Of a stretch of 61,889 nucleotides of DNA, positions 8,395-17,576 are shown piece by piece. The notes beneath the pieces are model-generated. The model was given only the letters and a program-made list of their open reading frames with translations. It had not been told where the DNA came from and did not search any database. A program made the position numbers and the translations under genes. The first letter of the stretch is position 1; each line of letters begins with the position of its first letter. Source of the stretch: CAWKEY01 sp963848675 (GTDB lineage: Bacteria; Pseudomonadota; Gammaproteobacteria; Methylococcales; Methylomonadaceae); the NCBI GenBank assembly GCA_963848675.1, contig CAWKEY010000017.1, positions 1 to 61,889 of the forward strand. Direction: 5' to 3'.

Positions 8395-8823
8395 ATGCGA
8401 TTGCTGATTATTGAGGACAATCTCGAGCGTATAGCTCTATTTAAAACCTGGAAACCGGATGACATCCACTTCGTTTTTGCAACTAGCCCTGGATCTGCGC
8501 TTGGTTTGATCAAACGTGACAAGGGCTTGATTTATGGTGGCGTGTGTCTGGATCACGACTTACAAGAGCAGCAGGTTTGTGAAAGTGAAGAATCCTTTTC
8601 AGGCACGCAAATCGCGGCAGCGCTGATTAAGAATTTTTCTTATGAGATTCCAGTCCTAATTCATTCCATGAATGACAATAGAGCATCGGGCATGGCGCAA
8701 GCTTTGACCAAAGCCGATTTCTCGGTCACGCGTATTCCCTTTATTCATTTGAATCAGCAGCGATTTTCCAATTGGTTGGTGGACGTGAAAGAAAATTGGT
8801 CATACATAGAGAGTTTCAAATAA
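8395..8823 (+). CDS. Cyclic-phosphate-processing receiver-like (cREC) domain protein
   Basis: A 142-residue single-domain protein starting with a receiver-like strand (MRLLIIEDN) and carrying the signature CLDHDL at about residues 51-56. It then has GTQIAAALIKN, IPVLIHSMN and SVTRIPF. This LDHDL pattern marks the cREC group proposed to act on cyclic or terminal phosphates of RNA or nucleotides rather than as a phospho-acceptor switch. No kinase or RNA-repair partner is adjacent, so the substrate is open. Confidence 0.65.
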   Translation: MRLLIIEDNLERIALFKTWKPDDIHFVFATSPGSALGLIKRDKGLIYGGVCLDHDLQEQQVCESEESFSGTQIAAALIKNFSYEIPVLIHSMNDNRASGMAQALTKADFSVTRIPFIHLNQQRFSNWLVDVKENWSYIESFK

Positions 8824-9024
8824 TTGACTAACAAGTGGGATTTTACTGCTTTCTTTTTTGATGCATACATTTGGCTTTATTGCCGGAGGTCGGCTTTGTA
8901 ATCAAAACCGACCGCTCATTTTCAATTTTTTTCAGCGCCTTGAATGTCGCAAAATGGCCGACGGCTGCCTGCCACGTCCCGCCCAATTCTGCCGGACAAT
9001 GACTATAAGTCATATTGATTTTGG

Positions 9025-9353
9025 TTATAAGTTAAGCAAGCCTTTTCTATATTCATCCCGCAGGTTGGCGGCAATCTGCAAAAACGACTCATTATCGCCA
9101 TTCGTCTCATAAAGTACCGCGCCCCCAGTCCCAGTCCACTTTACCAGGTTCAAACAACTCATCTAACGGCTCCTCTGATGGTACGCCGATGCCATATAGG
9201 TTGCTTGAACTAAATCAGTGATCGGCGCGAGTTCAAATAGGTCCATACCAAACCGGTTAAGTTCATCTGCACGTTTTTCAAACTCATACAATCCAGGCTT
9301 AACCTGAGAACCAGGTCAGTGAGATAGGGTTGTTGTTCAGAGTGGGTGAGCAT
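9025..9353 (-). pseudogene. Multiply frameshifted remnant of an unidentified gene
   Basis: On the minus strand four short segments in different frames read like one protein: MLTHSEQQPYLTDL, then KPGLYEFEKRADELNRFG with LFELAPITDLVQATYM, then LDELFEPGKVDWDWGRG, then AVLYETNGDNESFLQIAANL ending RDEYRKGLLNL. At least three frame changes separate them, so the gene is dead. I do not recognise the family; the composition suggests a small cytosolic protein. Confidence 0.55.
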
Positions 9354-9677
9354 TGTAATCCTCATCTACCTAACGCATAGTTCCGTTTGCGAGCAAGGAC
9401 CGCTTATGTTTTCTTATTCGCAAATAATGGATGCTAATAAACAAAAAGCTCTAAAGTTTCACAGGATTTTGGCTAACCTATTGTTCAGAAAGACCTACAG
9501 ACGATTTTCGACCTCTCAAATTTTAGCTGCTTTTAGAGGCTGTTTTTTGAGAGCTTGGCGATTTTGACGTTTGCACCACTTTAGCGATTCATGCTTATTT
9601 TCCAACCAATCATTGTGCATAGGAATTGACTTTATTTTGCTTTGATTATCAGTAATAGCATTCCACACACCTGAGCA
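9354..9677. other. Intergenic region, no supported gene
   Basis: About 320 bp downstream of the GGDEF-EAL gene. A 73-residue plus-strand frame begins at 9346 but its content does not look coding. No repeat or hairpin stands out. Confidence 0.35.
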
Positions 9678-11891
9678 TCAGGACTTACGTAAGAGTTCAG
9701 CAAACTCTTTAGGGGGTAAAGCCCGACTATTCAGATAACCTTGATAACTATCACAGCCTTTCGCTTGCAAGAATGCTAGCTGTTCAGGTGTTTCGACACC
9801 TTCTGCCGAAACTTTAAAACCTAAGGTATGCGCCATAGCGATAATAGTGGCAGTGATTTCCATATCACCTTGCTGGAAGGGAATGTCGTCGATAAAGTTT
9901 TTATCGATTTTCAATACGTCCAACGGAAAATATTTAAGATAGGCCAGGGACGAATAACCCGTACCGAAGTCGTCAATAGCCAAACGAACTCCCTGGGCCC
10001 GCAAGCTATTCAGGATAGTCATCGCTTTGTCCTCATTCTCCATCAATCCGCTTTCCGTTATTTCTAATGCAAGATGCTCAGCAGGATAACCAGTCTCGCC
10101 CAGGACGGTAGCAACTAAAGCGTTAATGTCCTGGCGGCGGAACTGGTAGGGGGAAACATTGACCGATAAAGTTAACGGTGGCAGACCCTCATCTAACCAC
10201 TGCCGTCCTTGGCGACAGGTTTCTCGCAACACCCAGGCGCCAATAACTAAAATCAGATCGGTTTCCTCAGCGAGGGGAATGAAGCGTCCTGGAAAAATCA
10301 ATCCTTCGGTTGGGTTTTGCCAACGGATCAGGGCTTCGGCGCCGATAATTCGGTCACTGGCAATATCTATCTGCAGTTGATAGAACACGCGTAATTCCTG
10401 CTGGTCAATCGCTAGTCGCAGACGCATTTCCAGCGCAATTCGTCGACGGACGGCAATCGTCAGTTCTTCGGAAAAATAAGCGAAGCAGTTTCGCCCACGG
10501 GCTTTAGCTTCATACAGCGCTGCATCGGCGCTATTCATCAGTATTTCAGGACTATCACCGTGGTGCGGACACAAACTGATACCTATACTGACGCCTATTC
10601 TTACGTCATCACTTTGACTTAGCTGGAAGGATTTATTCAATTCAGCAACGATGTCTTTAGCGACCCGTGCAGCATCTTCCGGGTGTGCAATGTCTTCCAG
10701 TAGTACGATAAATTCATCGCCCCCCAAACGTGCAATAGTGTCTACATCGCGTAGCCTTGTCTTGATGCGTTTAGCGACTTGTACCAGTAACTCGTCGCCA
10801 GCTAAATGGCCGAGGCTGTCATTAACCTGTTTAAAACGATCCAGATCGAGCATTAACAAGGCCAGTTGCTTGCCTTCACGTCGCTCCACATCAATACTGT
10901 GTTTCAGCCGATCCAGCAATAACCGGCGGTTTGGAAGCTGGGTAAGCGGATCATAGAAAGCAAGCTGTTTGATCTTTTCCTCTGCTATTTTACGCTCGGT
11001 AATGTCGGTTAGCGTAGCGACGTAATGAGTGGTCGCACCATCAATGCCCTTCACCACGGTGATGGTTTGCCATTCGGGATACACCTGGCCATTTTTGCGC
11101 CTATTCCAGATTTCGCCTTGCCATGCTCCGGTGTGTTTTATACTATTCCACATTGCTGTGTAAAAAGCTTTGTCCTGGCGATCTGAATGAAGCAAATGCT
11201 CTGGCTTTTGACCTACTGCTTCCTCGGCTTTATAGCCAGTGATCTTGGTAAAGGCCTTATTGATTTTGATAATTCTGTTCTTGGCATCGGTGACAATCAT
11301 GCCTTCCTGTGACTCGAATGCGGCGGCGGCGATGCGAAGTTCTGCCTCGGCAGTTTTACGCTCGGTGATGTCTGCGTGGGTGCCGCTCATCCGAATAGGG
11401 CGTTCATCCTGATCGCGCTGGACAATTTTTGCGCGATCGAGGATCCATCTTAAACTGCCGTCCTTGTGTATCATTCGGTATTCGATTTTGTGTATTATCG
11501 AATCACCATCAAGCGTGTCTTTTATAGACCGCAGTACCTTTTCCCGGTCATCCGGATAAATAAAATCCGTCCAATGTTGCGTTGAGTGTTTTATCTCTTC
11601 GAGGCTATAGCCAATTATTTCTGCCCAGGCAGGATTTCGTTCTATTTTATTGGTATCGATGTTCCAATCCCAAAACCCAAGTCCACTGCCTTCCAGCACA
11701 AATCTCAAGCGTTCTTCGCTGTCTATCAGTGCCGTACCGTCCTGATCATGTTCAATCCCGAGTTGTGCCCGGCTGGCATAGTTTTCAATCAAGGTGATTT
11801 CTGCATCCGATGGTCGTGCTGGCTGTTTATGATGGCTATCCATCGCTATTATCCCTTCGTCTTCGTCGATCAAAATCTTTTTGCTTAACAT
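9678..11891 (-). CDS. PAS-PAS-GGDEF-EAL c-di-GMP signalling protein
   Basis: A soluble 737-residue protein with two PAS domains (SGLGFWDWNIDTNKIERNPAWAE and IIKINKAFTKITGYKAEEA) and their PAC tails, a GGDEF domain with intact ARLGGDEFIVLLED, and an EAL phosphodiesterase domain with intact EALIRW and the metal/loop motifs IDDFGTGYSSLAYL and LKIDKNFI. Both catalytic sites look complete, so it could make and break c-di-GMP, with the PAS pair sensing redox, light or a small ligand. The start at 11891 is favoured by AAGGA seven bases upstream. It is transcribed alone. Confidence 0.9.
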   Translation of the reverse strand: MLSKKILIDEDEGIIAMDSHHKQPARPSDAEITLIENYASRAQLGIEHDQDGTALIDSEERLRFVLEGSGLGFWDWNIDTNKIERNPAWAEIIGYSLEEIKHSTQHWTDFIYPDDREKVLRSIKDTLDGDSIIHKIEYRMIHKDGSLRWILDRAKIVQRDQDERPIRMSGTHADITERKTAEAELRIAAAAFESQEGMIVTDAKNRIIKINKAFTKITGYKAEEAVGQKPEHLLHSDRQDKAFYTAMWNSIKHTGAWQGEIWNRRKNGQVYPEWQTITVVKGIDGATTHYVATLTDITERKIAEEKIKQLAFYDPLTQLPNRRLLLDRLKHSIDVERREGKQLALLMLDLDRFKQVNDSLGHLAGDELLVQVAKRIKTRLRDVDTIARLGGDEFIVLLEDIAHPEDAARVAKDIVAELNKSFQLSQSDDVRIGVSIGISLCPHHGDSPEILMNSADAALYEAKARGRNCFAYFSEELTIAVRRRIALEMRLRLAIDQQELRVFYQLQIDIASDRIIGAEALIRWQNPTEGLIFPGRFIPLAEETDLILVIGAWVLRETCRQGRQWLDEGLPPLTLSVNVSPYQFRRQDINALVATVLGETGYPAEHLALEITESGLMENEDKAMTILNSLRAQGVRLAIDDFGTGYSSLAYLKYFPLDVLKIDKNFIDDIPFQQGDMEITATIIAMAHTLGFKVSAEGVETPEQLAFLQAKGCDSYQGYLNSRALPPKEFAELLRKS

Positions 11892-12026
11892 ACTATGTTC
11901 CTTAAGCCTGCAGAGTATAGTCATCTAGAAAAGTCTAGTCCTTGGCACTGACATCCTCCCTAAACCCAAAGGATCACATCGGCCATGGCGATTTATGCCT
12001 TTATATATAGGCGCAGTTGCGTGCGG

Positions 12027-12062
12027 TTTTAGGCCCTATAATGTATTTTATAGGGCCTAAAA
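12027..12062 (-). terminator. Perfect 15-bp hairpin, probable terminator for the HU gene
   Basis: TTTTAGGCCCTATAA and its exact complement are separated by 6 bases. The stem is flanked by A/T tracts within the arms, so it could terminate in either direction. It lies about 130 bp downstream of the minus-strand HU gene and upstream of the GGDEF-EAL gene. Confidence 0.55.
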
Positions 12063-12193
12063 GCCGGGCAGGGGGCTTGACCGCTTTCGCGGGGCTATTG
12101 ACTGTCAAACGATAAAAATACGCTGTGTGTGGACGGGTGAAATGGCCGCTGAAAATTGGCAAGTATTGGACGCCGTTTTACGCCTAAAAACCA

Positions 12194-12469
12194 TCACGCG
12201 TTAACCGCGTCTTTTAAGGTTTTGCCGGCTTTGAATGCCGGTATTGTCGCGGCGGCAATGGTAATGGCTTGTCCGGTTTGCGGGTTGCGACCGGCACGCT
12301 CGGCTCTTGCTTTGGCTTCAAAGGTGCCAAAGCCGACTAAGGTCACAGCGTCACCGGCTTTTAACGTGGTTTCGATGGTTTTGGTTAAACTATCTAACGC
12401 GCGTCTTGCGTCGGCTTTGGATAAATTGGCGTGTTGGGCAATGGCGTCTATGAGTTCGGATTTTTTCAT
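12194..12469 (-). CDS. hupB: HU-family nucleoid protein
   Basis: A 91-residue histone-like protein, the normal HU length. It opens MKKSELIDAIAQHANLSKADA. The dimer core contains GDAVTLVGFGTFEAKARAERAGRNPQTGQAI, where RNPQTG is the tip of the minor-groove-inserting arm, and it ends PAFKAGKTLKDAVN. It binds and bends DNA without strong sequence preference. The upstream in-frame codons (17 residues) do not look coding. It stands alone. The beta-type symbol is the nearest match by eye; IHF is less likely. Confidence 0.9.
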   Translation of the reverse strand: MKKSELIDAIAQHANLSKADARRALDSLTKTIETTLKAGDAVTLVGFGTFEAKARAERAGRNPQTGQAITIAAATIPAFKAGKTLKDAVNA

Positions 12470-12996
12470 GAGGGGGCTAAAGAGTGAATGATGAAAGTAA
12501 CGTTGAATACGCAAGCACAAATGATGACCGCAATGGCATGACCATGATTACCATCCGGGGTGGTTTCTTATTGTTAATGGTCTTTATCCTTGGCAATAGT
12601 AGCCGATAATTTTCAATCTACAAGTTAGCTGAAATAGCAGTATTGGCGACTATTCGAGTTGCTCGGAGCCATCGTGAGCCGGGTTCAGTGATCTTGAACA
12701 TTGATTGTCAGAACCTAGAGTCGACTGCTCCGACCGGCAGCAGCCGGCCAGTCTGGGCCAAAGGCCCGGTTCCGGCCAAAACGGTAATGACCTACAAAAA
12801 TCAGACACCTTCGTAGGTTGTTTTTCAATAAAATTCCGGCTCAAATTCCAATGCGCTGGGTAGCTTTTTAGCGAACCGAACAGTTTTGAAGTTGATAGTA
12901 AACGGATGTTTTGCATAACGAAAAGGGAAGCATTTCCGACAGTTTTGCTACAATTTGGTATTGTTTTTTTTAATAACTCTTAAACAAGGAAATAGC
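12470..12996. other. Intergenic region with GC-rich stem-forming stretch
   Basis: About 530 bp between the divergent HU and winged-helix genes. A GC-rich part near 12725-12785 can form small stems (GACCGGC with GCCGGCC, GGCC repeats) and resembles dispersed intergenic repeats, but the 88-residue frame through it does not look like protein. Confidence 0.35.
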
Positions 12997-13197
12997 ATGT
13001 TAAATATTGTTGGTACTACCGCGGGCACTATCTGGAAATATCTGGATAAACATGGACCCACTACCGTCGCAAAATTGATACGAGAAACCAAAATCGATGA
13101 AAAATTGATCCAGCGCGGCATCGGCTGGTTAGCTCAGGAAGATAAAGTGGCCATTGAGCTGGTTAATCGAGCAGAGACCCTTTCGTTGAAATCATAA
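12997..13197 (+). CDS. Small winged-helix protein (66 aa)
   Basis: The sequence TTAGTIWKYLDKHGPTTVAKLIRETKIDEKLIQRGIGWLAQEDKVAIE is a compact winged helix: helix-turn-helix then a short wing, as in the DUF2582-type family. An AAGGA site precedes ATG 12997. Such proteins are presumed DNA-binding regulators. It lies upstream of two hairpins and the integrase gene, but no operon link is clear. Confidence 0.72.
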   Translation: MLNIVGTTAGTIWKYLDKHGPTTVAKLIRETKIDEKLIQRGIGWLAQEDKVAIELVNRAETLSLKS

Positions 13198-13226
13198 TTA
13201 CAAAGTAGGATGATCGTATGGAAATC

Positions 13227-13254
13227 GCCATTATGCAGAGTTCTGCATAATGGC
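13227..13254. repeat. Perfect 12-bp inverted repeat with 4-base loop
   Basis: GCCATTATGCAG and its complement flank AGTT. It lies 30 bp after the winged-helix gene. It lacks a T tract, so it is not an obvious terminator. It may be a recombination or binding site of the downstream integrase. Confidence 0.6.
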
Positions 13255-13332
13255 CGAGAGCAGTTAGGTAAATAGGACGCTATATTAGGTAAGGACGCAA
13301 AAATCCACTTTTCCAAGGACTGGGAAATTTCA

Positions 13333-13374
13333 GTTTCCTATATGTGATAATGTCCTTTATCACATATAGGAAAC
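13333..13374. repeat. Perfect 18-bp inverted repeat upstream of the integrase
   Basis: GTTTCCTATATGTGATAA and its exact complement are separated by 6 bases and end 17 bp before the integrase ATG at 13392. The arms are long enough for two recombinase monomers in opposed orientation. A core recombination site or an autoregulatory operator is likely. Confidence 0.7.
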
Positions 13375-13391
13375 AGGCAAAAAAACAGCCC

Positions 13392-14351
13392 ATGACTCAG
13401 CTTATCACGCAGTCCTTGTCATCCAACTTGCCGGCCTTGATCACTGCTGCCGGTGGCCGCGCCCAAACTCGGTTTCTGGAATTCTTTGCTTCCAACATCC
13501 GCAACCCGCACACGCGCCGCGCTTATCTCCGCGCCGTGACGGAATTTCTCGATTGGTGCACAGCGGTTGGCGTATCGTCGATCATCGATATTGAACCCCT
13601 GCATGTCGCGGCCTGGATCGAAGGCAAAACCCAGCAACTGTCCGCGCCGACCGTTAAACAACATCTGGCGGCGATTCGTCATTTGTTCGACTGGCTGGTG
13701 ACCGGCCAGATTGTGTCGGTCAATCCGGCGTCCTCGGTACGCGGCCCGACGCATAGCGTGAAGACCGGCAAGACGCCAGTACTGGACCCCGAAGAAGCCC
13801 GCCAACTGCTTGCCAGCATCGATACCCGCACACACGCCGGTCTGCGCGACCGCGCCCTGATCGCGCTGATGGTGTATTCCTTCGCGCGCATCGGCGCAGC
13901 CTTGGGCATGAAGGTGGAGGACGTATATACGCAGAACCGCCGCCTCTGGGTGCGGTTGCGCGAGAAAGGCGGCAAGCGCCATGAAATGCCTTGTCACCAC
14001 AACCTTGAAGAGTATCTGACTGCTTATATCGACGGCACCGGCCTGCGTGACGATCCCAAAGGCCCCCTATTCTGCACCCTTGGCCGCGGCACCGGCAAAC
14101 TCACCCAGACTCCCCTCGCCCAGGCTAATGCCTATGCGATGATACAGCGCCGCATGGCTGCCGCCGGGATTGGAACCAAGGCCGGCAACCACAGCTTCCG
14201 GGCAACCGGCATCACCGCCTATCTTAAAAATGGCGGTAACCTGGAGAAAGCCGCGGCGATGGCGAATCACTCCAGCACCCGCACAACCCAGCTTTATGAC
14301 CGCCGCCGTGACGACATGACGCTGGATGAAGTGGAGAAAATCGGGATTTGA
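13392..14351 (+). CDS. Tyrosine recombinase (integrase)
   Basis: A 319-residue integrase with an N-terminal SAM-like core-binding domain (NIRNPHTRRAYLRAVTEFLDW) and a C-terminal catalytic domain. The catalytic set is visible: the Arg in FARIGAALGM, the Lys in LREKGGKRHE, HSFRATG, the late His in ANHSSTRTT and the nucleophile Tyr in QLYDRR. It is likely to mobilise or rearrange DNA using nearby inverted sites. The spacing between Arg and HxxR is normal, so it may be active. The start at 13392 leaves the upstream hairpin outside the gene. Confidence 0.88.
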   Translation: MTQLITQSLSSNLPALITAAGGRAQTRFLEFFASNIRNPHTRRAYLRAVTEFLDWCTAVGVSSIIDIEPLHVAAWIEGKTQQLSAPTVKQHLAAIRHLFDWLVTGQIVSVNPASSVRGPTHSVKTGKTPVLDPEEARQLLASIDTRTHAGLRDRALIALMVYSFARIGAALGMKVEDVYTQNRRLWVRLREKGGKRHEMPCHHNLEEYLTAYIDGTGLRDDPKGPLFCTLGRGTGKLTQTPLAQANAYAMIQRRMAAAGIGTKAGNHSFRATGITAYLKNGGNLEKAAAMANHSSTRTTQLYDRRRDDMTLDEVEKIGI

Positions 14352-14490
14352 GCTAAGCCCCCAACCAGCATGGCAAACCGAACGGAAATTTATTCCTTAA
14401 TATATATGGGAGATAGAATTTAGCCCGTACCAAAAAAACCTTAGTTTGTTAGCTTGCTATTTCTGCCCCTGTTTTTTCTGTTGAAATACG

Positions 14491-14506
14491 GTAACGTATA
14501 GGTTAC
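14491..14506. promoter_or_regulatory. Short palindrome ahead of the TA pair, possible operator
   Basis: GTAAC and GTTAC are separated by 6 bases and end 8 bp before the toxin ATG. TA antitoxins usually repress their own promoter through such a palindrome. Confidence 0.45.
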
Positions 14507-14514
14507 TATTAAGA

Positions 14515-14850
14515 ATGATTGAGCTTCTGGAATACACCGACACAGACGGACGCAGCCCTTTTGCAGATTGGTTCAATGATCTTGATGCCCCAGCCGCCGC
14601 CAAGATTGCGACCGCGCTGGTTCGGGTTGAGCAGGGTAATTTTTCAAATGCGAAGGGAGTCGGCGCGGGAGTTTTGGAGTATCGCGTCGATTTTGGTCCC
14701 GGTTACCGGGTTTATTTTGGCAAGGACGGCGAGCGGCTGGTGATCCTGCTAGCTGGCGGCTCAAAGAAGCGTCAACAGCGCGACATCGAGGACGCACAAG
14801 CCAGATGGGAAGATTACAAACAACGCAAGCGACACAGAGGTCAAAAATGA
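14515..14850 (+). CDS. RelE/HigB-like toxin of a type II TA module
   Basis: A 111-residue basic protein of the phage Gp49/HigB addiction-killer group: FADWFNDLDAPAAAKIATALVRVEQGNF, GVLEYRVDFGPGYRVYFGKDGERLVILLAGGSKKRQQRDI. The G-x-GYR-x-Y-F signature followed by LLAGG-K is characteristic. Members are ribosome-dependent mRNA interferases. The toxin comes first and its stop overlaps the antitoxin start (ATGA), the usual order for HigBA-type pairs. Confidence 0.85.
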   Translation: MIELLEYTDTDGRSPFADWFNDLDAPAAAKIATALVRVEQGNFSNAKGVGAGVLEYRVDFGPGYRVYFGKDGERLVILLAGGSKKRQQRDIEDAQARWEDYKQRKRHRGQK

Positions 14851-15164
14851 CATTTACCCGCAGTTTCAAAGAAACCGTAAGAGTCCGTATCGAACGAGAC
14901 GCCGAGTTCCGTGATGCGCTGCTGCGCGAAGGGGTTGAATGCTTGTTGTCAGGTGAAGTGGATACCGGCAAAGCCATTTTGCGCGACTATATCAACGCGA
15001 CAATCGGTTTTGAAAATCTCGGCGAGGCTACAAGTACCCCGCCTAAAAGCCTTATGCGTATGTTCAGCCAGCGCGGTAATCCGCAGGCCAGAAACCTGTT
15101 TGCGGTGATCTCGCACCTTCAAACCCAGAGCGGTATTCATCTCGAAGTCAGGGCTGTGAAGTAA
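14847..15164 (+). CDS. Cognate antitoxin of the HigB-like toxin
   Basis: A 105-residue protein starting at the ATGA overlap. The N-terminal half is helical with FKETVRVRIERDAEFRDALLREGVECLLSG, followed by TGKAILRDYINATIGFENLG and SLMRMFSQRGNPQARNLFAVISHL. The second half reads as a helix-turn-helix of the HigA/addiction-antidote type, where the Gly-Asn-Pro replaces a usual turn. It should bind the toxin and repress the pair. A group II intron begins 30 bp downstream. Confidence 0.78.
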   Translation: MTFTRSFKETVRVRIERDAEFRDALLREGVECLLSGEVDTGKAILRDYINATIGFENLGEATSTPPKSLMRMFSQRGNPQARNLFAVISHLQTQSGIHLEVRAVK

Positions 15165-15178
15165 GCGTAGACTATTAT

Positions 15179-15194
15179 GGGTGCGTTTAAACAA
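15179..15194 (+). repeat. 16-bp repeat, left copy, abutting the group II intron
   Basis: GGGTGCGTTTAAACAA immediately precedes the intron 5' end and recurs at 17577-17592, 4 bp after its 3' end. The second copy is the terminal repeat of a 314-bp MITE-like element, so the intron appears to have landed next to or inside such a terminus. Confidence 0.65.
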
Positions 15195-17572
15195 GTGCGA
15201 CGTGAAGTTATAACCGTTATTGTCTCAACTCGAAAGAGGCAGAGAGACTCGTTGTTCCCTCAACGATAGCCTACCGATGCAGGCGAAGCTGGTAACGGCT
15301 TGGTTTGAAGCCATCGGGACAATGAAGCCCCTCGTAAGAGGAGGAAAAGCCGCGAGGTGATTCCAATGCTGCCAGCATTAGGCGGCAGGGGCGCTAGGCT
15401 GGATAGTATGACCAACATATGTGAACTGTTGATAAACCTCGTCAACGCAATCTAGCCAAAGATGCTGGCAGGCTAGGACCAAAAATGGTGTGTGATTGGA
15501 TGCTCGTCTTTGTTTTACGGGCACAGGGATAAAACATCACCGGGGAATAGACAGGGTCTACGCTATCCGTGTAATAGCTATGAAACACGGTAAACCCGTA
15601 TCTCCGCCTGGAACATCGGGCAAGCGAACCGCAAGGGACGCCGATGGAGGTGCGGGCAAAGGAATGAGGAAAAAAGCGAATGCCGCCCTGTAATCGGGCG
15701 GATAGGGGTTTAAACGTCACCCCACGCGAAAGCGGGCAGACTTCCTTATGGTCTCTCGTCACAAGAGAGTTAGTAGAACCTCTTTAACAGAAGGAAAGCA
15801 AATGAACGCTGCAACATTGGCGTGTGCGCCTTCAGGCGCGACATGGCACGGCATCAATTGGGCCGATGTTCATCGTCAAGTCAGGAGGCTGCAAGCGCGT
15901 ATTGTGAAGGCCACACAGGAAGGTAGACATAACAAGGTGAAAGCCCTGCAATGGCTGCTGACCCACTCGTTTAGCGGCAGAGCATTAGCCGTAAAACGGG
16001 TGACTGAAAATCAAGGCAAAAACACTCCCGGTGTTGACAAATCAACTTGGAAGACACCGGCAGCAAAGATCAAAGCGATAGCGTCAATGAAGCGGCGGGG
16101 TTATTCGCCGTCTCCACTTCGGCGAGTTCTAATTCCGAAGAAAAATGGCAAGACAAGGCCGCTTGGCATCCCAACAATGAAAGACCGCGCCATGCAAGCG
16201 CTTTATTTGCTGGCATTGGAACCCAGCGCGGAAACTCTAGCTGACCCAAACTCTTATGGGTTTAGGCCAGAGCGCTCAACCGCCGATGCGGGAGAGCAAT
16301 GTTTCATTGTGCTGGCTAAGAAGAATGCAGCAGAATGGGTGCTGGAGGCCGACATCAAAGGCTGTTTTGACAATATCAGCCACGACTGGATGATCAATCA
16401 TGTTCCCACGGACAAGTCGATTCTACAGAAATGGCTCAAGGCAGGATACGTGTTACACAACGAACGCTTCCCTACAGAGGCCGGAACTCCGCAAGGGGGT
16501 ATTATCAGTCCGGCGCTAGCAAACATGACACTGGACGGCTTGGAAGCAATGCTATTGGCAAAGTTTCCAAAGGGCAAACATCCCTCGCCGAAAATGAACA
16601 TGGTGCGTTATGCGGACGACTTCATTATCACAGGTGATTCAAAAGAATGGCTGGAAAATGAAATCAAACCCGCAGTGGTTGAATTTCTGGCGGTACGTGG
16701 GTTAACCCTATCGCTGGAAAAAACCAAAATAACACACATCAAGGAAGGGTTTGACTTTCTCGGATGGAACGTTCGCAAATACAACGGCAAGTTACTGATA
16801 AAGCCGTCGAATACGAATGTCAAGGCACATCTTGACAAAATCCGTGAAGTTATCAAAGGCAACAAAACGGCGAAGCACGCCAACCTGATAAAAATGCTCA
16901 ACCCAATTTTACGCGGGTGGGCAAATTATCACCGGCATATCGTCGCCAAGGAAATTTTTGCTCGTGTGGATCACGAAGTCTGGTCAATGCTATGGCAATG
17001 GGCGGTAAGAAGGCATCCGAACAAGGGCAACAAATGGATTAAAGATAAATACTTTAAATCCAGAGGCACCCGAAATTGGGTATTCACCGCCAAAGAAGAG
17101 TGTAAAGATGGAAAGCAAAAGGAATTAGTTTTATTTAGAGAGTCTGATACGCCAATACAACGGCATGTCAAAATCAAATCAGTTGCTAATCCATACGACC
17201 TGAAATGGGCGCAGTATTTCGAGCTCCGATGGGGTAAGAAAATGCTGAACACATCTAAAGGTCGAAGGAAGCTATACCGTATTTGGTTGAAGCAAGACCG
17301 CTTATGTCCTGACTGTAAGCAACCGATCAAACGGAACCCTCCTTGGGGGGTTAGAATGATTGTGAAAAAAGTTGATGGCGGGACAAATGCTGCAAGCAAC
17401 TTCCAGATGCACCATCTCTATTGCTAGGGTAACATCAATACAACGCCTAAATTTAGTAGTGAAACTGGGTGCCATAATGGTGCCTTAGTAGAGGCTTGAG
17501 CCGGATGAGGTGAAAATCTCACGTCCGGTTCTTAGGGGAGGAAAAGGCAGCAATGCCTTTTCCTTACCCGAC
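15195..17572 (+). mobile_element. Group II intron 1 (ribozyme plus intron-encoded protein)
   Basis: The 5' end is read as GTGCGACGTGAAG, fitting the GUGYG consensus. The 3' part has domain V (GAGCCGGATGAGGTGAAAAT with CTCACGTCCGGTTC) and domain VI with a bulged A before CCCGAC. The reverse transcriptase gene lies in domain IV. The intron shares layout and about 80 percent of protein positions by eye with intron 2 at 55.9-58.2 kb. Boundaries are by alignment of the two copies and could be off by a few bases, since a second GTGCG occurs at 15181. Confidence 0.8.
15802..17427 (+). CDS. ltrA: Group II intron reverse transcriptase/maturase with truncated HNH tail
   Basis: A 541-residue intron-encoded protein. 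The N-terminal RT-0 region (ADVHRQVRRLQARIVKATQ), the RT core with GIPTMKDRAMQAL, SYGFRPERST, EADIKGCFDNISHDWM, EAGTPQGGIISP and the catalytic YADD (MVRYADDFIITG), then domain X (NPILRGWANYH) are present. An HNH endonuclease (CPDCKQPI, GGTNAASNFQMHHLYC) closes it. Compared with intron 2 the protein stops at HHLYC, lacking the following His and about 20 residues, so the nuclease may be impaired. ATG 15802 is preceded by AAGGAAAG. Confidence 0.9.
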   Translation: MNAATLACAPSGATWHGINWADVHRQVRRLQARIVKATQEGRHNKVKALQWLLTHSFSGRALAVKRVTENQGKNTPGVDKSTWKTPAAKIKAIASMKRRGYSPSPLRRVLIPKKNGKTRPLGIPTMKDRAMQALYLLALEPSAETLADPNSYGFRPERSTADAGEQCFIVLAKKNAAEWVLEADIKGCFDNISHDWMINHVPTDKSILQKWLKAGYVLHNERFPTEAGTPQGGIISPALANMTLDGLEAMLLAKFPKGKHPSPKMNMVRYADDFIITGDSKEWLENEIKPAVVEFLAVRGLTLSLEKTKITHIKEGFDFLGWNVRKYNGKLLIKPSNTNVKAHLDKIREVIKGNKTAKHANLIKMLNPILRGWANYHRHIVAKEIFARVDHEVWSMLWQWAVRRHPNKGNKWIKDKYFKSRGTRNWVFTAKEECKDGKQKELVLFRESDTPIQRHVKIKSVANPYDLKWAQYFELRWGKKMLNTSKGRRKLYRIWLKQDRLCPDCKQPIKRNPPWGVRMIVKKVDGGTNAASNFQMHHLYC

Positions 17573-17576
17573 ACGA

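Noticed and set aside
8858..9112. 84-aa plus-strand frame
   Set aside because: It runs through intergenic repeat-like sequence and antisense to the pseudogene at 9025-9353.
12650..12916. 88-aa minus-strand frame
   Set aside because: Low-complexity content over a GC-rich stem-forming repeat; no coding signature.
13333..13374. Transcription terminator for the winged-helix gene
   Set aside because: The hairpin lacks a T tract on the plus strand and lies about 135 bp downstream; a recombinase site fits better.
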